From the NCBI RefSeq assembly GCF_001613365.1, contig NZ_BDCF01000036.1:1-64000 (forward strand): a stretch of DNA of 64,000 nt, written 5' to 3'. Shown here one piece after another: positions 17,401 to 24,216 of this stretch. Origin of the DNA: Nocardia xishanensis NBRC 101358 (GTDB taxonomy: Bacteria; Actinomycetota; Actinomycetes; Mycobacteriales; Mycobacteriaceae). The notes under the pieces were generated by a model. It had not been told where the DNA came from. It was given only the letters and a program-made list of their open reading frames with translations, and searched no databases. A program made the translations under genes and the position numbers. Within the stretch, counting starts at the first letter, position 1, and the number at the start of each line of letters is the position of its first letter.

Positions 17401-19038
17401 GACCGCCCGGCCATGCACTTCCAGTACGACGACTTCGGTCGCCGCGTCGCCCGAACGAACCCGTCCGGCTCGACAACCACCTGGCAACACGACATCAGCG
17501 GGCGGATCACCGGGCTCACCACCGACGGCCACTCGATCGCCTTCGCCCACGACGCGGTCGGCCGCAGCACCGGGTGGCGCCTCGGCGCCATCACCGTCGA
17601 CCAGTCACTCTCCTCGCACGGCTTCGTCACCCAGCAGCAAGTGCACGCCGACCCCGCGCCCTCCCACGATCCATCGATCCCGCCCGGTCCGAGCCTGCTC
17701 CGCCGCGACGACTACACCTGGCGCCCAGACGGATACATCGCCACGCACACCACCACCCGCCCCGATACCGGACCGGTCGTCCGCGATTACACCCTCGACG
17801 CGATCGGGCGTGTCACGACGATCACCGCCAATGGGCTGACCACCGAGCGCTATACCTACGACGCTCTCAGCAACATCACCAGCAGCGAGCTGCCCGAGAC
17901 GATCGCGCCCACACCGGATGCGGCCGCCGTCACCACCAGAGCCGATTCCACCACCGACAACCGCCGCGAATACCGCAACAACCTGCTCATCCGAGACGGC
18001 CGCACCCGCTACCACTACGACGAAGCCGGCCGCCTGATCCGCAAGGAAACCACCCGCCTATCCCGCAAACCCGACATCTGGCACTACCGCTACAACGCAT
18101 TCGACCAGCTCACCGACGTTTATACGCCGGACCGGCAGTGGTGGCACTACACCTACGACGCCTTCGGCCGTCGCACCTCTAAACAACACCTCACCAATCA
18201 AGGCGACCTCCTCGAAACCACCCACTATGCCTGGGACACCGCCCACCTCGTCGAACAAGCCACCCGACAGGGCGTTATGCGCTGGAACTACCAGCCCAAC
18301 GCCCACACCCCCATCACCCAAGCTACCGACCAAGCAAGCACCGACCGCGAATTTTTCGCCATCATCACTGATTTGGTCGGTACCCCGACCGAACTCTTCG
18401 ATCCCTATGCCGCCGACTCGGTTGGTAATGCAACAACTGATTTGTGGGGTACTACGACCTGGCAGGGTGCCGCAAGCACGCCGCTACGGTTCCCAGGTCA
18501 ACAGTATGACGCCGAGACCGGCTTACATTACAATCTCTTTCGCACGTACAGTCCGGTAGCTGGAAGGTACCTGACGCCGGATCCCCTCGGTCTGGCTCCG
18601 GCTCCCAATCCCGCTGTCTATCCGCATAACCCGACGACATGGATAGACCCACTAGGACTAATTCCATGCGAAACGCTGTACCGCACGATGAGTGAAAGGC
18701 ATTTTGCGAGGTTCATGCGGACCGGGGATGTTCCCGCGACCGGTGAGACATTTACATCTCCAACCCAAGCCTTTTCCGAGGGATACGAAGGGGTGCTTGT
18801 TAAATTCAGATTGAAGCCAGGAACCATAGAGGCGCTCGAAAGAATTGGAGTACGAGATCCGACGGATGAAATGGCGGCGGCACATCCTGAGATGCGGTTA
18901 GCACCGTCGGGCTGGAACGGGACATCGGCTTTGTTCAAATGGGAGGGTGGGCAGCAAAATATTGGATTGGGCCGCGGGCCTGGACTGGATATATTCAACG
19001 ATAACATTCTTGGTTTCGAGGTGATTCGTGGCGCTTAA
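14413..19038 (+). CDS. RHS/YD-repeat polymorphic toxin with type VII-type N-terminus
   Basis: 1541 residues. Residues 1-250 form an Ala-rich helical T7SS-type domain with YRGRAAE near residue 135 and hydrophobic stretches. Residues 255-350 are a Thr/Pro/Asn/Lys-rich linker. From residue 357 (SCGDPVDAATGEFLLPETDV) a DUF6531 domain starts, followed by many YD repeats (Y-D-x-x-G-R type) to about 1355 and the RHS core (RYLTPDPLGL). The variable tip begins near residue 1418 with LYRTMSERHFARF; its Arg, the TFTSPTQAFSE strand and late FEVIRG loosely recall R-S-E ADP-ribosyltransferases, which is a tentative inference. The DNA for the tip is visibly less GC-rich than the repeats. Confidence 0.9.
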   Translation: MSDGQSNPLIAQAEDSTEWYSGVTLFESVSDTYEAISSGSWVEAGLGVVGVGLEVAAVVVDPLGTLAGFGVGWLIEHVEPLQEALNWVAGDPDQIEAYAKTWSNVSEKINEAAEAHKRAVEQDISEWQGATATAYRGRAAETADALAAATKAAEAASQAIQMAGGVVAAVRMMVRDIVAQAVGRLAVWAAEAIFTLGVGTPVVATQATVYVAKTLTTISKLFRKLASTMSKLTPLLRKLKDAFASIIKKLTGKRGGTPSGARPSKKTTNDTTPANTDTKPASTDTKPAGTETKRTDTPSKQPDSPNNSPDGTNPAGTNSPSNTDKPNPSSLKKSNEGVGDEARTNNPKDTQKPEDVNSCGDPVDAATGEFLLPETDVELAGVLRLELRRRHRSSYRFGRWFGPSWSATLDMRVVVDQQGVTFVGEDGMLLAYPHTAPDVAVLPSGRSPRWPMTRTESGGYRVSDPDREITWHFTPEPTRSALPTLLGDYPITAITDRHHNEVRFHYDTDGTPTEVTHSGGYRVGVETSGGRVTALSVLGRDAYGTQIVTRVREFRYEAGQLASVTNGVGATTGYTYDDEHRMLSWTDSNGNQMHNVYDGAGRVIRQHGTNGIMSAEFDYAALPDGSGTRTTFTNSQGAATVFEFDSDLRLRNMIDPTGARTRTDYNDDRKPVRVIAADGAITRYEYNDDGDLAAVTRPDEATIHVEYQARNRPAAISDADGSVRRFEYDEHGNLTAIVDSAGVRTVHTHHGSGAVASIVESTGARTEIEVDAAGLPITIVDAHGGISRITRDHFGRPVTVIDPLNAITRYQWSPEGKLLCRTDSDGHTATWEWDGEGNLRTHIDRAGGETSFTYGAFDLLASRTEPDQTVTRYAWDTERRMVAVVNPLGHTWRYNYDPAGRIVSEVDYTGAQTRYDFDTAGRVAAVTAATGVIRRNRYDILGRLLEVRADTGEWVRYSHDVVGRPLTAISGVGNDRTHTVESTYTAQGRLAAQRVDDRPAMHFQYDDFGRRVARTNPSGSTTTWQHDISGRITGLTTDGHSIAFAHDAVGRSTGWRLGAITVDQSLSSHGFVTQQQVHADPAPSHDPSIPPGPSLLRRDDYTWRPDGYIATHTTTRPDTGPVVRDYTLDAIGRVTTITANGLTTERYTYDALSNITSSELPETIAPTPDAAAVTTRADSTTDNRREYRNNLLIRDGRTRYHYDEAGRLIRKETTRLSRKPDIWHYRYNAFDQLTDVYTPDRQWWHYTYDAFGRRTSKQHLTNQGDLLETTHYAWDTAHLVEQATRQGVMRWNYQPNAHTPITQATDQASTDREFFAIITDLVGTPTELFDPYAADSVGNATTDLWGTTTWQGAASTPLRFPGQQYDAETGLHYNLFRTYSPVAGRYLTPDPLGLAPAPNPAVYPHNPTTWIDPLGLIPCETLYRTMSERHFARFMRTGDVPATGETFTSPTQAFSEGYEGVLVKFRLKPGTIEALERIGVRDPTDEMAAAHPEMRLAPSGWNGTSALFKWEGGQQNIGLGRGPGLDIFNDNILGFEVIRGA

Positions 19039-19549
19039 TGATGGAGATAGGGAGTTGATCAACTCTCTGGTGGCAATTCCTGGACGGCCGACCAGGGGTA
19101 CGCCGCGTGACATTCTCGAACACTTCGGGGTATCCGATGGGAAAAAGCTTGGGCTGGACCTGATTCAGGATGCGATTGAGAGATGTGACCGCCGTGACGT
19201 GAGACCGGCCCTCGTCGTAGCTTACGCGTTCGGCATCGATTCCGACTACCTGCCGTCATTTCTTCAACTGGCGCAGGCGGATTGGCATCAGGCGCATGAA
19301 GACATCGCATTTGAACTCGGAAAGATGCGGTCGCCACGTGCAATCGAGGCTTTGTTTCATCTCGCCCGATGGGTTCCTGACTATCTTGCGTGGGACGATA
19401 ATCGAGCCCTGGCGTCGAAGGCGATTTGGGCGCTGGGCGGCATACCTGGGCCGGAAGCCGAACGAGCGTTACTGCAACTGCAGGATTCGGAGAATCAGAT
19501 AGTTCGGTCGGCTGCGAGAAAGCAGCTTGCCCGACGGAGGTCTGTGTGA
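19028..19549 (+). CDS. HEAT-repeat protein, probable immunity to the RHS toxin
   Basis: 173 residues, starting at a GTG that overlaps the last 11 bases of the toxin gene. The second half has HEAT-like helical pairs (SPRAIEALFHLARWVPDYLA, EAERALLQLQDSENQIVRSA). There is no signal peptide, so it should stay in the cytosol. Immediate downstream overlap, small size and lower GC like the toxin tip are the usual marks of a cognate immunity gene; that function is inferred from position, not from a recognised immunity family. Confidence 0.8.
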   Translation: MALNDGDRELINSLVAIPGRPTRGTPRDILEHFGVSDGKKLGLDLIQDAIERCDRRDVRPALVVAYAFGIDSDYLPSFLQLAQADWHQAHEDIAFELGKMRSPRAIEALFHLARWVPDYLAWDDNRALASKAIWALGGIPGPEAERALLQLQDSENQIVRSAARKQLARRRSV

Positions 19550-19562
19550 TGCAGCTACGATG

Positions 19563-19645
19563 CGCGCAATAATTGCTGTTGGAGTAGAAATAGACACAAG
19601 TCGGCAAAGTGGAGACTACGACGCTGTGGCGTCCGATTGGGACGA
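19563..19645 (+). pseudogene. Truncated duplicate of the leader and first codons of the 128-residue gene at 21541
   Basis: The block matches 21508-21591: both contain GCTGTTGGAGT and, further on, AAAGTGGAGACTACGACGCT followed by GTGGCGTCCGA. Translated in the matching frame it reads KVETTTLWRPIG and then reaches a stop after two more codons, against KVETTTLWRPTGPEE in the intact gene. It is a displaced remnant of an earlier cassette copy. Confidence 0.75.
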
Positions 19646-19886
19646 CTTAATCGAAGGCATCAACCGCAAGTTGCCGTCCTGGAACCGGTTGGCGCTGGCG
19701 GCGGTAGCGACAATGTGATCAGCACAGCAGCTGGTCTATGGCGCCGCTCGACGTCGGATGTAGGCGGTCGACCTACTGGCCACCGCCGCACTGTTGCGCG
19801 AAGGACTGCATGCCTTCAGCGGGACGGGCTCATCCTGAGCCTGTGTTCGAGGTGGACGAGCTCGCCGCGGAGGGTGTTCTCGAAAT

Positions 19887-19919
19887 GAGGATGTATAGTT
19901 AGTGGAAATATACTTCCTC
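19887..19919 (+). promoter_or_regulatory. Inverted repeat in the ATPase leader
   Basis: GAGGATGTATA and TATACTTCCTC are 11-bp arms with one mismatch around an 11-base loop, 41 bases before the ATG of the ATPase gene. The same structure, more degenerate, is at 22336-22368 in front of the deleted second copy. It may be an autoregulatory operator or a recombination/attachment site travelling with this ATPase family. Confidence 0.6.
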
Positions 19920-19959
19920 AAATTGAGCGGAGGTTCCGCTGATCGAGAAGCCAGCCGAC

Positions 19960-21402
19960 ATGTTCGACCGCGAGCGCGAGTGGCAGGCTCTGGCGCGGTT
20001 CGTCACGAGCGGGCAGCCGCATGCCACGCTGGGCGTGGTGTCAGGTCGGCGCAGGCAGGGCAAGACGTTCCTGCTCGAGGCGATTTGCGAGGCAACAGGC
20101 GGGTTTTATTTCGCCGCAGACCAGGCGACCGAGGCGGAGTCACTGCGCTACTTCGGCTCGGCGGTCGCGGAGTTCAGTGGTTCGGGTCTGCCCGTTCGGT
20201 TCGATGACTGGCGCCAGGCTGTCGACGCGCTCCTGACCGTGACGGCAGACCGCGAGGTTCCGGTTGTCATCGATGAGTTCCCCTACCTTGTGAAGGCCAG
20301 TCCCGGGTTGCCGTCGATCATTCAATCGGCGTTGGCGCCGCGGAGGCCGGAGCGATTGCGGTCGCGTGCCCGCCTGCTGCTGTGCGGGTCGGCGATGTCG
20401 TTCATGGGTTCGCTACTGGCGGGTGGCGCGCCGCTGCGAGGTCGAGCGGGACTCGAGTTGATCGTCCCGACCCTGGACTATCGGCTCGCCGCCGACTTCT
20501 GGGGGATCAGCGACCCGCAGCTGGCGATGCAGGTTCATGCGATCGTCGGCGGAACACCGGCATATCGGCGCGAGTTCGTCGAAGGTGACGCGCCCGCGGA
20601 CCTCGATGACTTCGACGACTGGGTGCTGCGAACGGTGCTCAATCCGTCGAGTCCGCTCTTTCGCGAAGCGCGGTATCTCCTGAGCGAGGAACCCGGATTG
20701 CGCGACCCCGGGCTCTATCACTCGGTATTGGCCGCCGTCGTACAAGGCAACGCGACCAGCGGCGGGATCGCTTCATACGTAGGACGCAAAGCCAGCGACA
20801 TCACTCATCCACTGACGGTGCTGGAAGACTGCGGCCTGTTGCGCCGAGAGCGCGACGCGTTCCGTGGGAACCGCATGATCTACCAGATCAATGAACCGCT
20901 GGTGGCCTTCTATCACGCGATCCAGCGCCCTGACTGGACGGAATGGGAACACGGGCGCCGGTCGGAGCGGCTGTGGGAGCGTCGCCGCCACCGCTTCGAA
21001 AGTAATGTGCTGGGGCCTCACTTCGAGGAGATCTGCCGCGCCTGGGTTGTCGGCTATGCACCGGATGACTTCTTCGGTGGGCATGTCACGCGGGTGGCGA
21101 GCGGGATGGTCAACGATCCCGCGCAAAAGACCACGCACGAGATCGATATCGCAGTTTTCGGTGAACGTTCCGACGGTCGCGAAACGCTGCTGTCCATCGG
21201 TGAAGCCAAATGGAACGACAGGATGGGCCTCGGTCATCTCGATCGGTTGCGGCGGATCCGGGACCTGCTCTCGGACAAGTTCGATACGAGCGGAACGCGA
21301 TTGGCTTGCTACAGCGGCGTGGGTTTCATGCCTGCGCTGATCGAGGCGGCCGGGGCGGAGGATGTGGTCCTGGTCGACTCGGACATGCTTTACACCGCTT
21401 AG
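19960..21402 (+). CDS. Archaeal-type ATPase with C-terminal DUF234 nuclease-like domain
   Basis: 480 residues from the ATG. The N-terminal P-loop is GRRRQGKTFLLEA near residue 30; VPVVIDEFPYL near 108 is Walker B. A winged-helix-like part (TSGGIASYVGRKASDITHPL) follows, and the C-terminal domain carries HEIDIAVFG and LLSIGEAKW, the D...ExK layout of restriction-type nucleases. The true start may be CTG 19939, since GCGGAGG lies five bases before it and the added residues (LIEKPAD) fit my memory of the family. The biological role of these ATPases is unclear; they occur in mobile-looking, multi-copy contexts. Confidence 0.86.
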   Translation: MFDREREWQALARFVTSGQPHATLGVVSGRRRQGKTFLLEAICEATGGFYFAADQATEAESLRYFGSAVAEFSGSGLPVRFDDWRQAVDALLTVTADREVPVVIDEFPYLVKASPGLPSIIQSALAPRRPERLRSRARLLLCGSAMSFMGSLLAGGAPLRGRAGLELIVPTLDYRLAADFWGISDPQLAMQVHAIVGGTPAYRREFVEGDAPADLDDFDDWVLRTVLNPSSPLFREARYLLSEEPGLRDPGLYHSVLAAVVQGNATSGGIASYVGRKASDITHPLTVLEDCGLLRRERDAFRGNRMIYQINEPLVAFYHAIQRPDWTEWEHGRRSERLWERRRHRFESNVLGPHFEEICRAWVVGYAPDDFFGGHVTRVASGMVNDPAQKTTHEIDIAVFGERSDGRETLLSIGEAKWNDRMGLGHLDRLRRIRDLLSDKFDTSGTRLACYSGVGFMPALIEAAGAEDVVLVDSDMLYTA

Positions 21403-21540
21403 CCTTTCACCTGCCTGTCGACTTCGATCGTGCGTCCCGGTAGTGAGACCAGGGTCCGTTCTGAAGCAGGGAATGGTGCGCAATCTAGCACGGCAAAGGC
21501 GTTACGAGCGCGAAATAAATGCTGTTGGAGTGGAGGGGAA

Positions 21541-21927
21541 ATGAACGGAAGCCGGAAAGTGGAGACTACGACGCTGTGGCGTCCGACTGGGCCGGAGGAG
21601 CTGCAGTTGGTTGCGAATTCCGGATGGCGGGCATGGCCGCCTCGGCTGCCGGATCAGCCGATATTCTATCCGGTACTGACTGAGGAATACGCGGTGATGA
21701 TTGCGCGCGACTGGAATGTTCCGGCCTGCGGGTCGGGTTTCGTGACGAGATTTTCGGTCGAGTCCGCGTTCTTGGCTCGTTACGAGGTGCAGCAAGTCGG
21801 TGGTCGGGAGATTCTCGAATACTGGATTCCTGCCGAAGACCTCGAAGAATTCAATCGGCACATCGTCGGTGAGATCGAGGTGGTTCAGAGGTTTCCGGCT
21901 GACGCCCGAGTTCAGGGAGAAGGGTGA
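21541..21927 (+). CDS. ADP-ribosylation/crystallin-J1-like small protein
   Basis: 128 residues. The core reads TTTLWRPTGPEELQLVANSG, then FYPVLTEEYAVMIARDW and GFVTRFSVE, a pattern I recall from actinobacterial proteins annotated as ADP-ribosylation/crystallin J1. The L-W/Y-R opening and the following strand order resemble the toxin tip at 18664, so it may be a free-standing ART-like fold; this is only a visual comparison. Its stop overlaps the next start (GTGA). A truncated duplicate sits at 19563. Confidence 0.7.
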   Translation: MNGSRKVETTTLWRPTGPEELQLVANSGWRAWPPRLPDQPIFYPVLTEEYAVMIARDWNVPACGSGFVTRFSVESAFLARYEVQQVGGREILEYWIPAEDLEEFNRHIVGEIEVVQRFPADARVQGEG

Positions 21928-22238
21928 ATTCGGTGAAGGGGCAGGAATGCCGGCCGCTCGGGGTCGTGGCGGGCGACTGGGGAGGCGAGGCGGAGGCTGA
22001 CTTCAGGGCAGTTCTCGATGCGGCGACAGAGGACAGCGACGAAGTTGTCATTGACCGCAATGGTGGCGAAGAGCCCGCCGTCGTCATCGGCGTGCGCGAA
22101 TACGAGGCGCTGAGGGAGACGGCCTACCTGCTGGGCAGCCGGGCGAATGCTCGCCGTCTGATGGAGTCCCTCGACAATGTCGAGCTGGGTCTGGTCGCAC
22201 CGCGCCCGCCGACCGATGGCCGAAGTGCGGAGGTGTGA
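21924..22238 (+). CDS. Solitary Phd/YefM-like antitoxin
   Basis: 104 residues. The segment from residue 40, SDEVVIDRNGGEEPAVVIGV (continuing REYEALRETAYLLGS), is the core of the Phd/YefM DNA-binding antitoxin fold. The N-terminal 25 residues are unlike the normal family start, so it may be a re-started or partly altered gene. No RelE, YoeB or Doc toxin follows; the next 100 bases are non-coding and then comes the ATPase relic. It may be an orphan left by deletion. Confidence 0.65.
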   Translation: MNSVKGQECRPLGVVAGDWGGEAEADFRAVLDAATEDSDEVVIDRNGGEEPAVVIGVREYEALRETAYLLGSRANARRLMESLDNVELGLVAPRPPTDGRSAEV

Positions 22239-22335
22239 GCCGGAAGCTTGTCGACGGCCGATGGTTGTGGAGGTGTATCTGGCGCGGTGGTCGGGTTCGT
22301 ACGGCCCACTAGCTCGAGCGGACGGCAGAGATTTC

Positions 22336-22478
22336 GAGGATGTGTAGTTAGTGGAACTGTACTTCCTCAAAGTCGGCGCTCTTTCCGCTGATCGCGACTG
22401 GCTCGCTACAGCGGTGTGGCTTTCACGCCCACGCTGATCCACGCGATCGCGGCGGGGGATGTAGCCGTGGTCGACTCG
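22336..22478 (+). pseudogene. Internally deleted second copy of the DUF234 ATPase gene
   Basis: The left part repeats the leader of the gene at 19960, including the inverted repeat (GAGGATGTGTA and TGTACTTCCTC) and the CCGCTGATCG before the start. After about eight bases it jumps to the sequence of the gene's last 30 codons: the frame LARYSGVAFTPTLIHA and then AAGDVAVVDS parallels LACYSGVGFMPALIEA and AGAEDVVLVDS of the intact copy. About 1.3 kb of coding sequence is missing. Confidence 0.8.
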
Positions 22479-22543
22479 AGGCAGCCTCAGCTGACGTGCA
22501 GGTTCGGGTTGGTGCCGCGTGGAACCGCGCGAGAAGAAAAGAA

Positions 22544-22573
22544 GCGACCCCGCACGGTGCGGCACGGGGTCGC
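22544..22573 (-). terminator. Rho-independent terminator of the lipase gene
   Basis: GCGACCCCG and CGGGGTCGC form the stem; on the minus strand the hairpin is followed by TTCTTTTCTTC. It lies 22 bases after the lipase stop. Confidence 0.75.
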
Positions 22574-22595
22574 TCGACGAAGTGTGAAACCTATT

Positions 22596-23729
22596 TCAGG
22601 AGAACAGGTTTCGCACGAACGGAAGGGAGTCGGGGAGGGAGGCGTTCACCGCTCCGCTGTGGTCCTGCTGGTAGGTGTGCAGGGTGATGGGCTGGCCGCC
22701 GGCTTGGAGGGTGGCGGCGAAGGCGAGGGTGGCGGGGGTGATGACGTCGGTGTCGCGCAGGCCCTGGCCGAGGAAGAGGGGGCGGTCGTAGCCGGATTGG
22801 GGGAGGCCCATGGTCCTGGTGAGGACGCCGCGGAGGTCGGGGATCTGGGCGAGCGGGCGGGCGAACAGGTTGCCGAGGACAACATCGGCGGCGGCGAGTT
22901 CTTCACCGAACGGGTTGATGCAGGCGGCGCGGGCACGCGAGAGCCATTCCCGGCCTGCGTCGGTCAAGTAGGAGTCGATGTCGAGTTCGGGGTAGGTGGT
23001 GCGCAGCCCGTTGAGGATGTACAGCACGTAGGCGGTGGTGTGCGGGCTCAGTTCCATCGGCGGTATGCCGGGGCCGAGTGGCAGCAGGATGTCCTCGATG
23101 TAGGCGGGCACGCCGGTGCCGACGGCGCCGCGGTAGTCGAGCTCGGGTCCGCCGAACTCGGTGGCGTAGCGGGCGGTGAAGACGGCCGCGCCGCCGCCCT
23201 GCGACTGCCCGACCACGACCCACTTCTTGGCCAGCGAGGGGTACTGCCGCGTCGCGGCCTTCACCGCGTCCACCACGTTGTGCGCTTCGACGGTGCCGTT
23301 GAGGTAGGGGTGCTCGCCCGGGGTGCCGAGTCCGGCGTAGTCGGCGGCGACCACGGCATAGCCCTGCTGGAGCCAGGTGCCGAGGTAGGCCCAGTCGCGT
23401 TCGCGGGCGCCGGGGCCGGCGATGCTGTACGCGCAGTCGTCGCCTAGGCCGACCGTGCCGTGCGCCCAGGCGATCACCGGCCAGCCGCCCTCGGGAGGCG
23501 TTCCGGCCGGGAAGTAGACGGCCGCGCTCGCGGTGGTCGGCGCGTCGCCCACGGTCGTGGAGCGGTAGAGCAGGCGGGCCGCGTCCGCCGCGCCTGGCGG
23601 CGTCGCGATCGCGGCGAGCGGGGCGACCGACTCGACCGTGCCCGCGGCGGGCTCGGCGTTCGCGGTGGAGGGGTACAGCAGGGCGGTCGCGCAGGCCGTG
23701 ACGGCCGCGGCGAGGCACAGTTTCCGCAT
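22596..23729 (-). CDS. Secreted lipase (LIP family alpha/beta hydrolase)
   Basis: 377 residues with a clear signal peptide (MRKLCLAAAVTACATALLYP, cleavage after TANAEPA-like sequence near residue 25). The nucleophile elbow is GQSQGG and the oxyanion region is WAHGTVG, typical of secretory lipases of Nocardia, Rhodococcus and mycobacteria. It likely hydrolyses host or environmental acylglycerols outside the cell. The ATG at 23729 follows AGGAG. It is divergent from aceA, so lipid release and the glyoxylate shunt may share control from the CRP-like site between them. Confidence 0.88.
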   Translation of the reverse strand: MRKLCLAAAVTACATALLYPSTANAEPAAGTVESVAPLAAIATPPGAADAARLLYRSTTVGDAPTTASAAVYFPAGTPPEGGWPVIAWAHGTVGLGDDCAYSIAGPGARERDWAYLGTWLQQGYAVVAADYAGLGTPGEHPYLNGTVEAHNVVDAVKAATRQYPSLAKKWVVVGQSQGGGAAVFTARYATEFGGPELDYRGAVGTGVPAYIEDILLPLGPGIPPMELSPHTTAYVLYILNGLRTTYPELDIDSYLTDAGREWLSRARAACINPFGEELAAADVVLGNLFARPLAQIPDLRGVLTRTMGLPQSGYDRPLFLGQGLRDTDVITPATLAFAATLQAGGQPITLHTYQQDHSGAVNASLPDSLPFVRNLFS

Positions 23730-23878
23730 GGGGCTCCTGTTCGATGGCGTCGACGTGATGCTCCGAATGGAGTTGGACGCTTGATCGAGATTGATTCTCG
23801 GTTCAAGTCTGCCGCATCCGCGCGCACGGTTCGCGGCGAAGGGTGTCCCGGCCCACACCGAGGGCGGCCGCCCCACCC

Positions 23879-23894
23879 TGTGAATCCACTCACA
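23879..23894. promoter_or_regulatory. CRP/GlxR-type binding site
   Basis: TGTGA-ATCCAC-TCACA is a perfect match to the two consensus half-sites of CRP/GlxR regulators. It lies 150 bp before the lipase start and 323 bp before aceA. GlxR is known to act on glyoxylate-shunt genes in corynebacteria; use here is inferred. Confidence 0.75.
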
Positions 23895-24017
23895 GGGGGC
23901 CGTGTCCCGGCGTGTTGCGACGGGGGTGGGCGGAGATCGCAAACAGTACGAGCGTTACGCTAAAACCCCACGTCAGAGCTACCTGCGGGTAGGTTGCACG
24001 CTTGCAATTCGCCCGCA

Positions 24018-24031
24018 AACTTTGCAAAGTT
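24018..24031. promoter_or_regulatory. RamB-type operator upstream of aceA
   Basis: AACTTTGCAAAGTT is a perfect 14-bp palindrome containing the ACTTTGCAAA core known for RamB, the acetate-metabolism repressor of aceA in Corynebacterium and Mycobacterium. It lies 186 bp before the aceA start. Confidence 0.75.
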
Positions 24032-24216
24032 AGCTTTCATCAGGCGAAACCTAGCTGAGATTCACATTAGCAACAGGTAGACGCCTATTTCTCGGTGTGC
24101 CATCGTGTGGAAGTACACCCCATGGGCCTAGCAAGCCTGCAAATTGCCGCTTCAGCAGTCCGAGTGGAATCTCGGTGAGCGCGGCACCCAGAACGATCAG
24201 AGAAGTGGAGTCAGAG

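Larger units (their letters stand above)
19550..19959. other. Intergenic region with cassette relic, no intact gene
   Basis: This 410-bp stretch holds a duplicated cassette fragment (19563-19645) and the palindromic ATPase leader (19887-19919). Between them only short frames without start signals or family resemblance are seen. Confidence 0.5.
22239..22595. other. Intergenic region with ATPase relic and lipase terminator
   Basis: The 357 bp between the Phd-like gene and the lipase gene hold the deleted ATPase copy and a minus-strand terminator. No other coding signal was seen. Confidence 0.5.
23730..24216. other. Divergent lipase/aceA control region
   Basis: 487 bp without a gene. It carries the CRP/GlxR-like site at 23879 and the RamB-like site at 24018, plus further TGCAA-containing half-sites near 24001 and 24142. 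Confidence 0.7.
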
